Shown here one piece after another: positions 56,220 through 64,000 of a stretch of DNA of 64,000 nucleotides. Both the position numbers and the translations under genes were made by a program. The notes beneath the pieces are model-generated. The model worked only from the letters and a program-made list of their open reading frames with translations, had not been told where the DNA came from and ran no database searches. How positions within the stretch are numbered: position 1 is the stretch's first letter; every line of letters starts with the position of its first letter. This DNA is from Variovorax guangxiensis. GTDB taxonomy: Bacteria > Pseudomonadota > Gammaproteobacteria > Burkholderiales > Burkholderiaceae_C. The stretch is taken from assembly GCF_003952165.1 (NCBI RefSeq), contig NZ_RXFT01000001.1, positions 558,001 to 622,000 on the forward strand, written 5' to 3'.

Positions 56220-57994
56220 GCTGCTTCCTCCACCTTGAAACGTGCACCGTTGGCGGCGGCCTTGAACGCGTCGTGGCCGACGCGGCGCAGCGTGTCGATG
56301 AAGTTCTCGCCGCTTTCGCGGGTGTCGCGGTAGGTGTTGAGCACGGCCTCGATCACGCCGGGCACTTCTGCCGCCGAGAACGAGGGGCCGACCACCTTGC
56401 CGGCCTGCGGTGTGCCGCTGAGCGCGGAGCCATCGGAGCCGCCGAGGGTGACCTGGTACCACTCCTTGCCGTCCTTGTCGACGCCGAGGATGCCGATGTG
56501 GCCGCTGTGGTGGTGGCCGCACGAGTTGATGCAGCCGCTGATGTGCAGGTCGATCTCGCCCAGGTCGTCGAGCTCGTCGAGGTCCTGGTAGCGCTCGGTG
56601 ATGGCTTCGGCCACCGGAATGGAGCGCGCATTGGCCAGCGCGCAGAAGTCGCCGCCGGGGCAGGCGATCATGTCCGTCAGCAGGTGCACGTTGGCGCTGG
56701 CGAAGCCGGCGGCGCGGGCTGCGATCCACAGCGCGTGCAGGTCTTCGGCATGCACCCAGGGCAGCAGCACGTTCTGGTCGTGCGTCACGCGGGCTTCGCC
56801 GGCCGAGAAGCGGTCGGCGAGCTCGGCGATGGTGTCGAGCTGGTCGGCCGAGGCGTCGCCGGGCGCCTGCTTCAGGCGCTTGAACGACAGCGTCACGGCG
56901 CGCAGGGCCGGGTTCTTGTGCGGCGCCACGTTGCGCGCCAGCCAGCGGGCGAACTGCACGTCGTCGGCGGCGTGGTGGCGCAGCTCGGCGTCGGTCTTCT
57001 CGGCGCTCTGCAGCACGCGGGTGGCGAGCGCGGGCGGCACGAAGGATGCGGCCACGCGGTCGTACTCTTCCTGCGTGATGGTGTGCGGCGCGCCGTCGTG
57101 CTCGAGGATCTGCTTGTACTCGGCCTCGACATCGTCGATGTAGCGCTGCCCCTCGGCCTTCACCAGGATCTTGATGCGAGCCTTGTAGATGTTGTCGCGC
57201 CGGCCGTAGCGGTTGTAGACGCGGATCACGGCCTCGAGGTAGTTCATGATCTGCTGCCACGGCAGGAACTCGCGCAGCACCGTGCCCACGATGGGCGTGC
57301 GGCCCATGCCGCCGCCCACCTGCACGCGGAAACCGATCTCGCCGGCTTCGTTCTTCACCACGTGCAGGCCCACGTCGTGCCAGCCGGTGGCGGCGCGGTC
57401 CTCGGTGGCGCCGGTGATGGCGATCTTGAACTTGCGCGGCAGGAACGCGAACTCGGGGTGCAGCGTGCTCCACTGGCGCATGATTTCCGCGAACGGACGC
57501 GGATCGGCCACCTCGTCGACGGCGATGCCGGCGCGCTCGTCGCTCGTGATGTTGCGGATGCAGTTGCCGCTGGTCTGGATGCCGTGCATGTCGACCGAAG
57601 CCAGCAAGTCCATCACGTCGGCCGACTTGGCCAGCGGAATCCAGTTGTACTGGACGTTCTGGCGGGTCGTGAAGTGGGCGTAATGGGTGGGCAGCTTGTG
57701 GCTGCCGAGCAGGCCCTGCGTCTCGATGGCCTTCTTGTAGACCTCCGCCTCGGGCTCGTCGTATTCGCGGGCGATGCGGGCCAGCACGCGCAGCTGGCGG
57801 CTCGACAGTTCGCCGTAGGGCACGGCCACGCGCAGCATCGGCGCGTAGCGCTGCACGTACCAGCCGTTTTGCAGGCGCAGGGGGCGGAACTCGTCTTCGG
57901 CGAGCTTGCCCTTCTGCCAGCGCTCGAGCTGGTCGCGGAATTGGGCAGCCCGCTGGTGGACGAACTGGCGGTCGAATTCTGTGTATTGGTACAT
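56216..57994 (-). CDS. cysI: Sulfite reductase hemoprotein (siroheme, 4Fe-4S)
   Basis: A 592-residue assimilatory sulfite reductase reducing sulfite to sulfide. Siroheme/4Fe-4S ligands are Cys445 and Cys451 in CPGGDFCAL, and Cys488 and Cys492 in CINSCGHHHSGHIG. The two half-domains include FTTRQNVQ and GCINSCGHHHSGHIGILG. No flavoprotein subunit (CysJ) is present, so electrons probably come from a ferredoxin, consistent with fdxA and fnr downstream. It heads the cluster; candidate control elements lie upstream at 58081-58177. Confidence 0.94.
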   Translation of the reverse strand: MYQYTEFDRQFVHQRAAQFRDQLERWQKGKLAEDEFRPLRLQNGWYVQRYAPMLRVAVPYGELSSRQLRVLARIAREYDEPEAEVYKKAIETQGLLGSHKLPTHYAHFTTRQNVQYNWIPLAKSADVMDLLASVDMHGIQTSGNCIRNITSDERAGIAVDEVADPRPFAEIMRQWSTLHPEFAFLPRKFKIAITGATEDRAATGWHDVGLHVVKNEAGEIGFRVQVGGGMGRTPIVGTVLREFLPWQQIMNYLEAVIRVYNRYGRRDNIYKARIKILVKAEGQRYIDDVEAEYKQILEHDGAPHTITQEEYDRVAASFVPPALATRVLQSAEKTDAELRHHAADDVQFARWLARNVAPHKNPALRAVTLSFKRLKQAPGDASADQLDTIAELADRFSAGEARVTHDQNVLLPWVHAEDLHALWIAARAAGFASANVHLLTDMIACPGGDFCALANARSIPVAEAITERYQDLDELDDLGEIDLHISGCINSCGHHHSGHIGILGVDKDGKEWYQVTLGGSDGSALSGTPQAGKVVGPSFSAAEVPGVIEAVLNTYRDTRESGENFIDTLRRVGHDAFKAAANGARFKVEEAA

Positions 57995-58080
57995 CGTGCG
58001 TTTGTCTTGAGGGAAGTGCGGTGCCGCGCGCGTAGCGGGTACCCCAGCAAGAAGGCGCGATTGTCCAAGTGCTCCTTATG

Positions 58081-58177
58081 GAACCAAACTATTTTTTGGT
58101 TCGCGCTTTATGCGGATAAGCTTATTCGCCAGTATCCATGCGGGTTTCCGGACGGTTTGATGCTTATTCCGGATAAG
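58081..58177. promoter_or_regulatory. Palindromic motifs upstream of cysI (candidate CysB-type sites)
   Basis: Three dyads sit 87-183 bp before cysI: GAACCAAA-N6-TTTGGTTC (58081-58102), near-perfect GCGGATAAGCTTATTCGC (58112-58129) and CTTATTCCGGATAAG (58163-58177). The last two share GGATAAG/CTTATTC half-sites. Such repeated AT-rich half-sites fit a CysB or Cbl-type LysR regulator. The region 57995-58277 holds no gene. Confidence 0.5.
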
Positions 58178-58277
58178 GCGAGGCAGCCGGAGCGAAGAGT
58201 CCGGCAAGGCGTTTCCGGGCACGCGCCTGCCCGGTGGCGGAAAGACGGAGGGCCGGGCAGCGCCGGCCGTCATCCGC

Positions 58278-59246
58278 TCAATCCAGCGGCAGATCGGCCT
58301 TCTTCGCCAGCGTCTGCCAGCGCTGGAGTTCCTGCACCACGAAGGCCGTGGTCTGCTCCGCCGTGGCGGGAGCCGGCGTCACGCCCGCGGCCGCGTAGCC
58401 CGACTGCACCTCGGGCTTCTGCAGCGCCTGCGCAATCGCCGCGTTGAGCGCGCGCACCCGCTCGGCCGGCACGCCCGCGGGCGCGGCCACCACGAACCAC
58501 TGGTCCGCGTCGAAACCGGGCAGGCCGGCTTCGCGCAGCGTGGGCACATCGGGCAGCGCAGGCGAGCGCGTGGCAGTGGTCACGCCGTACGCATGCAGCT
58601 TGCCCGACTTGATGTGCGGCAGCACCGGCGTGATGCCGAGCATGCCCAGTTGCACCTGCCCGCCGACCACATCGGTGACGGCCTGGCTGCCGCCCTTGTA
58701 GGGCACGTGGACGATCCGCGTGCCGGCGATCTGGTTCATCAGCTCGCCGGCCAGGTGCTGGCTGGTTCCGTTGCCGGACGATGCGAAGCTGAAGGCCTTC
58801 GGGTCCTTGCCGGCGGCGAGCAGCGCGGCCAGCGTGGGCGGCATCGGGCTGGCCGTGGTGCCCACCAGCACCATCGGCCCCTTGGCCAGCGTGGCCACGC
58901 CGGTCAGTTCCTTGCCGATCCGGGGCACGGGCATGCTGGTCAGGATCGGCCCGGGAATGGTGACGACCGTCAGCCCGTCATGCGGTGCCCGTGCGGCCGC
59001 CTGCAGAGCGATGGCGCCCGCGGCGCCGGGCCGGTTGTCGACTACCACCGGCTGGCCGAGCGCCTGCTCGACGTGGCGCGCCACGAGGCGGGTCAGGATG
59101 TCCACGCTGCCGCCGGCCGGCTGGCCGACCAGCCAGGTCAGCGGGCGGGCACCTTGGGCAAAGAGGCGGGGAGAGGCCGCGAGCGCGACGGCGCCACCCA
59201 GGGCGGCCATTGCATGACGACGGGAGACGGAAGGCATCTTGTTCAT
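58278..59246 (-). CDS. Bug/TctC-type substrate-binding protein
   Basis: A 322-residue periplasmic binding protein with a twin-arginine-like signal (SRRHAMAALGGAVALAASP). Family signatures: LVGQPAGGSVDILTRLVARH, NRPGAAGAIALQAAARAP, FASSGNGTSQHLAGELMN and IVHVPYKGGSQAVTDVVGG. It lies 21 bp after the sulfatase gene on the same strand and probably binds a substrate or product of that enzyme. No TctA/TctB genes are nearby. Confidence 0.93.
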   Translation of the reverse strand: MNKMPSVSRRHAMAALGGAVALAASPRLFAQGARPLTWLVGQPAGGSVDILTRLVARHVEQALGQPVVVDNRPGAAGAIALQAAARAPHDGLTVVTIPGPILTSMPVPRIGKELTGVATLAKGPMVLVGTTASPMPPTLAALLAAGKDPKAFSFASSGNGTSQHLAGELMNQIAGTRIVHVPYKGGSQAVTDVVGGQVQLGMLGITPVLPHIKSGKLHAYGVTTATRSPALPDVPTLREAGLPGFDADQWFVVAAPAGVPAERVRALNAAIAQALQKPEVQSGYAAAGVTPAPATAEQTTAFVVQELQRWQTLAKKADLPLD

Positions 59247-59267
59247 GGGAGCTCGCTGTTCATCAGG

Positions 59268-60605
59268 TTAGTCGTCAAGCTGGCCGGGCGGCGTGTTCGG
59301 ATGCCGCGCGAAGCTGTCCTGGAACGCCTTCACCAGCTTGAGCACCGGCCCCAGCACCCAGGTGTTGTAGACCAGCACGTCGGTCGTCTCCTTCGGGTCG
59401 CGGGTGGTGTTGAAGAGGTAAGGCGACTCCAGCTTGCCCTTGCCTTCGTTGACCTCGGGCTCCCAGTAGAAGTGCAGCTTCCAGTCGCGCCATTTCACTG
59501 CCCGCAACTCGTTCTTTATGTAGAAGGGAAAGCCCTCGCGGGCCGACTTCTCCTGCTCGCCCAGCAGGAAGGGCAGTTGGTCCACGCCGTCGATAGGCCT
59601 GTCCTGCGGCAGCTCGGCACCGGCCACGCCCGCCAGGGTGGTGAAGAGGTCGGTCACGTGCACGATCTCGTTGCTCACCCGGCCGGTTGCGATGCGGCCC
59701 GGCCAGCGCGCGATGAAGGGCACCCGCAGGCTGCCTTCCATGGCGGTGTGATAGGTGCCGCTCCAGGGGCCGGCCGTGCCCCGGTAGGGGGCGCGGAACT
59801 CGGGGCCGTTGTCGCTGCAGAAGATCAAAAGCGTGTCTTCGGCCGCGCCCAGTTCGTCGAGCGCGCGCACCACCTGGCCCACGCGGTGGTCCATCTCCAC
59901 CATCGAATCGGCGAAGTCGCCCGCGCCCGTGCGGCCGGCGAACTCGGCGTGCGGCAGCGTGGGGAAATGCAGGTGCACCAGCGGCAGATAGAGAAAGAAG
60001 GGCTTGCCGGCCTCGCGCTGGCGCCGCATGAAGCCGATGGACATGTCGACCAGGTCGGCGTCGATCTGCCGCCGCGCCTCCAGGTCGTACACCTTCACGC
60101 CTTCCGAGGGCTCGCCGCTGCGGCCGCGCATGATCCAGGGCAGCTCCACCACGCTGGGGTCGAAGCCCACCGTCGAGGTGAACTGGCTCTCGTCCGTGGT
60201 GCGCGGAATGCCGTACCACTCGTCGAAGCCTCGGTCCGACGGAAAGCGCCCCGGCACGTCGCCCAGGTGCCACTTGCCGTAGTGCGCGGTGGCATAGCCC
60301 CGGGCAGAGAGCAGCTGGGCCAGCGTGATCTCGCGCCGCGTCAGCCCCTGCGGAAGGCCCGGCGGCACCGACTGCAGGCAGCCGGTGCGGATCGGGTGGC
60401 GCCCGCTCATCAGCGCGGAGCGGGTCGGCACGCAGTCGCTCTCCACATTGAAGTTCTGCAGCAGCAGGCCCTGCTTTGCGAGGGCGTCGATGTTCGGCGT
60501 GGGTGCGCCGCGCAGCGCGCCGCCGCCGTAGCAGCCCAGCTCGCCCCAGCCGAGGTTGTCGGCGACGATGAGCACGATGTTGGGAGAGGAGGAGGGTGAG
60601 GGCAC
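59268..60605 (-). CDS. Sulfatase (formylglycine-dependent, arylsulfatase-like)
   Basis: A 445-residue type I sulfatase. The metal site is VLIVADNLGWGELGCYGG, and the formylglycine motif is CVPTRSALMSGRHP (C-x-P-x-R, Cys form). Further ligands are in HYGKWHLGDVPG and IFCSDNGPEFR. It has no visible signal peptide, so cytosolic action or an atypical export is implied. Translation starts at GTG 60605 with CGGAG upstream. Paired with a Bug gene and a divergent LysR gene, it suggests uptake and desulfation of a sulfate ester. A phosphonate or phosphate-ester substrate cannot be excluded. Confidence 0.92.
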   Translation of the reverse strand: MPSPSSSPNIVLIVADNLGWGELGCYGGGALRGAPTPNIDALAKQGLLLQNFNVESDCVPTRSALMSGRHPIRTGCLQSVPPGLPQGLTRREITLAQLLSARGYATAHYGKWHLGDVPGRFPSDRGFDEWYGIPRTTDESQFTSTVGFDPSVVELPWIMRGRSGEPSEGVKVYDLEARRQIDADLVDMSIGFMRRQREAGKPFFLYLPLVHLHFPTLPHAEFAGRTGAGDFADSMVEMDHRVGQVVRALDELGAAEDTLLIFCSDNGPEFRAPYRGTAGPWSGTYHTAMEGSLRVPFIARWPGRIATGRVSNEIVHVTDLFTTLAGVAGAELPQDRPIDGVDQLPFLLGEQEKSAREGFPFYIKNELRAVKWRDWKLHFYWEPEVNEGKGKLESPYLFNTTRDPKETTDVLVYNTWVLGPVLKLVKAFQDSFARHPNTPPGQLDD

Positions 60606-60658
60606 GGCGATGGGCTCCGGGATTGGCGTTTTCGGAATCTAAGTGCCGATGTCTCCCA

Positions 60659-60693
60659 GACTCATTCCCAAGTCATCACTGAGTCATAAACTC
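60659..60693. promoter_or_regulatory. Candidate LysR operator between sulfatase and LysR genes
   Basis: GACTCA-N15-TGAGTC (60659-60685) is a perfect inverted repeat, overlapped by GAGT-CATAA-ACTC (60681-60693). Two LysR-type half-sites in a 93 bp divergent gap are typical of autoregulated LysR gene pairs. Confidence 0.6.
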
Positions 60694-60698
60694 GGGGA

Positions 60699-61604
60699 AT
60701 GTCCCTGTCGATGCGCGATGTCCAGTATTTCCTCGCCGTGGCCAAGACCGGCCTGCTTTCCGCCGCGGCCGACGAGCAGGGCGTGACCCAGCCCGCCTTG
60801 ACCAAGGCCGTGCGCCGGGTCGAGGGCGAGTTCGGGCTGCAGCTGTTCGAGCGCAGCGCGCGCGGCATGGTGCTGACTTCGGCCGGGCAGCGGGTCGCCG
60901 AACAGGTGCGGCGCCTGCAGGCCGACTACGCCGACACCGTGTTGCTGGCCAACGAGATGCGGGCGCAGCAGGCCGGGCTGCTGCGCGTGGGCGTGACCGA
61001 CACCACCTCGGGCAACCGCGTCGCCGCTGCGTTGGGCACGCTGCTGAACCAACGCCCGGGGCTGCGGGTGCGCCTGCGCGTCGACCGCTCCGACACGCTG
61101 GCCACACTCGTGCGCGAAGGCGAGCTCGACCTGGCGCTGGTGCCCGCCTACGAGGGCCAGCCGCTGGATGCCGAGCGCACCAAGGTCGACAACGACCCGA
61201 TGCTGCCGCTGGTGCGAACCGGCCATCCGCTGACGCAGCGCTCGCGCGTCTCGCTGGCCGATGTCACGGCCTACGGATGGATCTCGGGCCCGGCCACGTC
61301 GGCCGCCTTCAAGGCGATCACCGACATCTTCGCGCGCAACAACCTCGCTGCGCCCCGGGTCGTGATGGAAGTGCCGTTCGCGTCCGAGCTGAACCTGTCG
61401 GTGCTGGCCGCGACCGATCTGGTCACGCTGGTGCCGCGCTCTTTCATGCGGCATGCCGACGACAGCCGCTTCGCGGTGCTGCCAGTGCCGGCACTTCGCG
61501 TGCCGCGCGCGGTTGTGCTGCTTTCGCGCCCGGGCTCATCGTGGTCGCCGCTGATGCAGGCGCTGCGCGACAGCCTGCTGGCGCTCAAGGCCGCGTCGGC
61601 CTGA
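60699..61604 (+). CDS. LysR family transcriptional regulator
   Basis: A 301-residue LysR regulator: HTH with MRDVQYFLAVAKTGLLSAAA, VTQPALTKAVRRVEGEFGLQ and FERSARGMVLTSAGQRVAEQ, then a PBP2 domain of normal length. It is divergent from the sulfatase-Bug pair and probably controls it. ATG 60711 is an alternative start four codons in. It converges with the M55 gene after 25 bp. Confidence 0.92.
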   Translation: MSLSMRDVQYFLAVAKTGLLSAAADEQGVTQPALTKAVRRVEGEFGLQLFERSARGMVLTSAGQRVAEQVRRLQADYADTVLLANEMRAQQAGLLRVGVTDTTSGNRVAAALGTLLNQRPGLRVRLRVDRSDTLATLVREGELDLALVPAYEGQPLDAERTKVDNDPMLPLVRTGHPLTQRSRVSLADVTAYGWISGPATSAAFKAITDIFARNNLAAPRVVMEVPFASELNLSVLAATDLVTLVPRSFMRHADDSRFAVLPVPALRVPRAVVLLSRPGSSWSPLMQALRDSLLALKAASA

Positions 61605-61629
61605 GTTGTTTGGATGGGGTCGTCGCGCC

Positions 61630-62451
61630 TCAGCGCAGCATCGACGACATCGCCGAGCAGCAGTTCAGCATGCGCACGGCCGCCTCCACCGTCGGCGCGG
61701 TGAAGCGCAGGGTGACGCCGTCCACGCGCTCGAAGCTCGGCCACTGGCAGAACAGGTCGGCCAGCGCGGAGGTCTGGGCGCGCAGCGTCACCGTCTGCGG
61801 CCCTTCGAAGACGAGCGGCTTGGCATTCGCGCGGGCCGCCAATGCTTCTTCCACGCCCGCACGGATCGCCCGGCGCGACTGCTCGGGCGAGAGCGACACG
61901 CCGCTGGTGCAGCCCGTGGCCTTCTTCGTCTCGACGAAGGTGGCGTGCGGGAAGAGCGGGCGGTTCTCGGCGATGAACACGTCGTCGCCGCTGGCCATCA
62001 CCACCGGCACGCCGTATTCGCCGGCCAGCGCGCCGTAGAGCCCGGCCTCGCCCAGTTCCTCGCCGCCGAGCGAGATGCCCGCGAACGCGAAGCTGTTGAT
62101 GGTGTGCGCGAGAATGCCGCGCCCCTGCGCGCGCGAGTGGTAGCCGACCATGCAGACGGCGTCCACGCCGCCTTCTTCCACGCCCGCCACCATGCTCAGG
62201 TAGCGCGGCTTGCCCTGGATCACGCGGGCGCGCGCGTCGAGCAAATCCGGCGGCATGTTGCGGAAGCCGCCGTGCGAATCGTTCACCAGCACCTCGGTCG
62301 CGCCCGCGTCGAAGGCGCCGGCGATGGCGGCGTTGGCCTCGTGCGTCATCAGCAGCCGCGCGCGCTCGTATTCGGGGTTGCCCGCGCGCACCTGCTCGGA
62401 GTGATAGACGCCGGCGACGCCTTCGATGTCGGTGGAGATCAGGACTTTCAT
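61630..62451 (-). CDS. M55 family D-aminopeptidase (DppA-like)
   Basis: A 273-residue zinc aminopeptidase resembling Bacillus DppA, which forms decameric D-aminopeptidases. Metal ligands are in MKVLISTDIEGVAGVYH, LVNDSHGGFRNMPPDLL and AVCMVGYHSRAQ. The ATG 62451 start gives the standard N-terminus. It lies 16 bp after a DmpA-type aminopeptidase gene and near a peptide ABC transporter gene. Release of D-amino acids from imported peptides is the likely job. Confidence 0.92.
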   Translation of the reverse strand: MKVLISTDIEGVAGVYHSEQVRAGNPEYERARLLMTHEANAAIAGAFDAGATEVLVNDSHGGFRNMPPDLLDARARVIQGKPRYLSMVAGVEEGGVDAVCMVGYHSRAQGRGILAHTINSFAFAGISLGGEELGEAGLYGALAGEYGVPVVMASGDDVFIAENRPLFPHATFVETKKATGCTSGVSLSPEQSRRAIRAGVEEALAARANAKPLVFEGPQTVTLRAQTSALADLFCQWPSFERVDGVTLRFTAPTVEAAVRMLNCCSAMSSMLR

Positions 62452-62467
62452 GGGTGAAGGCTCGCGC

Positions 62468-63550
62468 TCAGGCGTGGTTTGAGAAGAGGGTGGAGGCGGG
62501 CAGCACGTCGGCCAGCGAGGCGCGGTGGTTGCCGTCGCGGCCGGTGACGGCGGTGGCGCGCCACAGGGCATGGATGATCGCCTGCTCGGTGCTGTCGGCC
62601 GCGGCCTGGAACAGGCCGTCGAGCAAACCGTCGTGCAGCATCGCCACGGCGGGCATCGGCCGCTCGACGCTGTCGGGCACGGTGTAGGCGGTGGAGAAGG
62701 CCAGCACGATGTCGCCGCTGCCGTGCCCGAAGACCGAGCCCGTGCGGGCCAGCCCGGCACCGGCGCGCAGCGCGAGGCGGCGCAGCTGGCGCGCGTCCAG
62801 CGGCGCGTCGGTGGCCACCACGATGATGATCGAGCCCTTCTCGGCCTCGTTCACCGCCGGCAGGCTGCGTTCGGCCTGCAGCGCGGCGAGCCGTTCGCCC
62901 ACGGCGTGGCCGGCCAGCAGCAGCTGCGGCTGGCGCCCGTAGTTCGCCAGCACCAGCGCGCCGACCGTGTGGCACAGGCCCTCGCGCGCCGACACCCGCC
63001 GCGATGCGCTGCCGATGCCGCCCTTGAGCTGGAAACTCGACATGCCGCGCCCCGCGCCGACCGAGCCCTGCTCGAAGTTAGGGGTGGCGCCGGCCAGCGC
63101 GTGCAGGTAGTCGGCCTCGCTCACGGCCATGCGCTGGATGTCGTTGAGAAAGCCGTCGTTGCACTCGAACACCAGCGGATTGACCGTGGGCAGCGTGCGT
63201 CCGCATTCGGGGTTGTCGGCCACGCAGCGGCGGATCTGCGCCGCCGCCACCGCGCCGACCGAGAAGGTGTTCGTCAGCGCGATGGGCGTTTCGAGCACGC
63301 CCAGTTCTTCGACCTGCATCAGCCCGACACTCTTGCCGAAGCCGTTGAGCACCGCCACGGCGGCCGGCACCTTGTCGCGGAAGAGATCGCCCGCGTGCGG
63401 ACGGATGACGGTCACGCCCGTCTGCACGGGGCCGTCGGCCAGCGTGCGGTGGCCGACGGTGACGCCTGCGACGTCGGTGATGGCGTTGCGTTCGCCCTGG
63501 AGCAGGCTGCCGATGAAGGGGAGGGAGGCCTGCTGCTTGCTGGAAGACAT
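62468..63550 (-). CDS. P1/S58 family aminopeptidase (DmpA / L-aminopeptidase D-Ala-esterase)
   Basis: A 360-residue self-processing N-terminal nucleophile hydrolase. Family signatures: NAITDVAGVTVGHRTL, VLNGFGKSVGL, NTFSVGAVAAAQI and GAGRGMSSFQLKGGIGSASR. The autocleavage Gly-Ser is in EKGSIIIVVATDAPLDARQL near residue 240, the Ser becoming the nucleophile of the beta chain. Members release N-terminal D- or L-residues, some beta-peptides. It lies between the M55 gene and an ABC permease gene. Confidence 0.92.
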   Translation of the reverse strand: MSSSKQQASLPFIGSLLQGERNAITDVAGVTVGHRTLADGPVQTGVTVIRPHAGDLFRDKVPAAVAVLNGFGKSVGLMQVEELGVLETPIALTNTFSVGAVAAAQIRRCVADNPECGRTLPTVNPLVFECNDGFLNDIQRMAVSEADYLHALAGATPNFEQGSVGAGRGMSSFQLKGGIGSASRRVSAREGLCHTVGALVLANYGRQPQLLLAGHAVGERLAALQAERSLPAVNEAEKGSIIIVVATDAPLDARQLRRLALRAGAGLARTGSVFGHGSGDIVLAFSTAYTVPDSVERPMPAVAMLHDGLLDGLFQAAADSTEQAIIHALWRATAVTGRDGNHRASLADVLPASTLFSNHA

Positions 63551-63568
63551 GAAGAAGGAAAACCGGAT

Positions 63569-64000
63569 TTACTGGCGGTCGATCTTCGGATCGAGCGCGT
63601 CGCGCAGTGCATCGCCCAGCAGGTTGAAGGCGAGCACGGTGAAGAAGATGGCCAGGCTGGGGAAGAGCGCCACGTGCGGCGAGGTCACCATGTCGGCGCG
63701 GGCCTCGCTGAGCATCGCGCCCCATTCGGGCGTCGGCGGCTGCGCGCCCATGCCCAGGAACGAGAGGCTGGCGGCCGTGATGATCGAGGTGCCCACGCGC
63801 ATCGAGAAATACACCACGATCGATGAGATGGTGCCCGGCAGGATGTGCCGCACGATGATGGTCCAGTCCGAGGCGCCGATGCTGCGCTCGGCCTCGATGT
63901 AGGTCTGCTGCTTCAGCACCAGCGTGTTGCCGCGCACGAGGCGCGCGAAGGCCGGCACGCTGAACACCGACACAGCCACCACCACGTTGGTCATGCTGCT
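63569..64000 (-). CDS. Peptide ABC transporter permease, DppC/OppC type (5' end outside window)
   Basis: The C-terminal 143 residues of an inner-membrane permease. The frame is open to the last base. The EAA loop [20 protein letters not shown], followed by [20 protein letters not shown] and [14 protein letters not shown], is characteristic of DppC/OppC/GsiD. The start lies beyond 64000. It is followed by the two peptidase genes, so uptake and hydrolysis of peptides are coupled. Confidence 0.93.
   Translation of the reverse strand, partial: SSMTNVVVAVSVFSVPAFARLVRGNTLVLKQQTYIEAERSIGASDWTIIVRHILPGTISSIVVYFSMRVGTSIITAASLSFLGMGAQPPTPEWGAMLSEARADMVTSPHVALFPSLAIFFTVLAFNLLGDALRDALDPKIDRQ

Overview
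This 64 kb window is a GC-rich chromosomal segment of a Comamonadaceae bacterium, most likely Variovorax or a close relative. The basis is inference from gene content: the ECF sigma/DUF3619/DUF3106/RDD run, the ilvBHC and leucine blocks, several Bug-type (TctC) binding proteins, the CysI-DUF934-CysH-CysD-CysN sulfate cluster and many LysR/IclR/AraC/TetR regulators. Nothing points to a plasmid, phage, transposon or CRISPR array. Coding density is very high and translationally coupled ATGA/GTGA overlaps are common.

Layout. 1-1.1 kb: end of nadE, coupled to a PII gene. 1.1-4.6 kb (minus): LOG hydrolase, dgkA, RDD protein, DUF3106, DUF3619 and an ECF sigma factor. 4.7-13.1 kb (plus): branched-chain amino-acid synthesis (ilvB, ilvH, a DUF4282 membrane protein, ilvC), then pssA, then two 2-isopropylmalate synthases of different subfamilies. 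The first leuA follows a leucine-rich leader peptide and an intrinsic attenuator. 13.2-17 kb: a penicillin-binding endopeptidase, an IclR regulator and both N-degron aminoacyl transferases (bpt, aat). 17-23.3 kb: an orphan molybdenum hydroxylase large subunit, small AraC/VOC/SRPBCC genes, and divergent pobA and pobR-like genes. 23.3-30 kb: an OmpR-type two-component system next to a Do protease with a PmrA/QseB-like box, and a second NarL/DegS-type system. 30-34.8 kb: small regulators, a CsgG-like lipoprotein and small unknown proteins. 34.9-35.3 kb: two tandem tRNA-Asn transcription units.

35.3-42.9 kb is a thiamine island: TonB-dependent receptor, thiE, thiG, thiS and thiO on the minus strand, thiD on the plus strand, then cytX on the minus strand under a TPP riboswitch. 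Because thiD is embedded between minus-strand genes that leave almost no intergenic room, the island looks like a non-contiguous operon. 43-51.3 kb: a class III nucleotide cyclase, a Rieske oxygenase/reductase/Bug catabolic operon with a divergent LysR gene, and a TetR gene beside an aminotransferase. 51.3-58.2 kb: assimilatory sulfate reduction (fnr, fdxA, cysN, cysD, cysH, DUF934, cysI), with paired palindromic motifs upstream of cysI. 58.3-64 kb: a Bug protein and sulfatase with a divergent LysR gene, then an M55 aminopeptidase, a DmpA-type aminopeptidase and the start of a peptide ABC transporter.

The observations most worth checking are the non-contiguous thiamine operon and its coupled TonB receptor, the leucine attenuator with tandem leuA paralogs, a dispersed ~95 bp repeat that begins directly at or just after stop codons in three places, the PmrA-like box before degP, and a cluster-lacking CysH with no APS kinase nearby.
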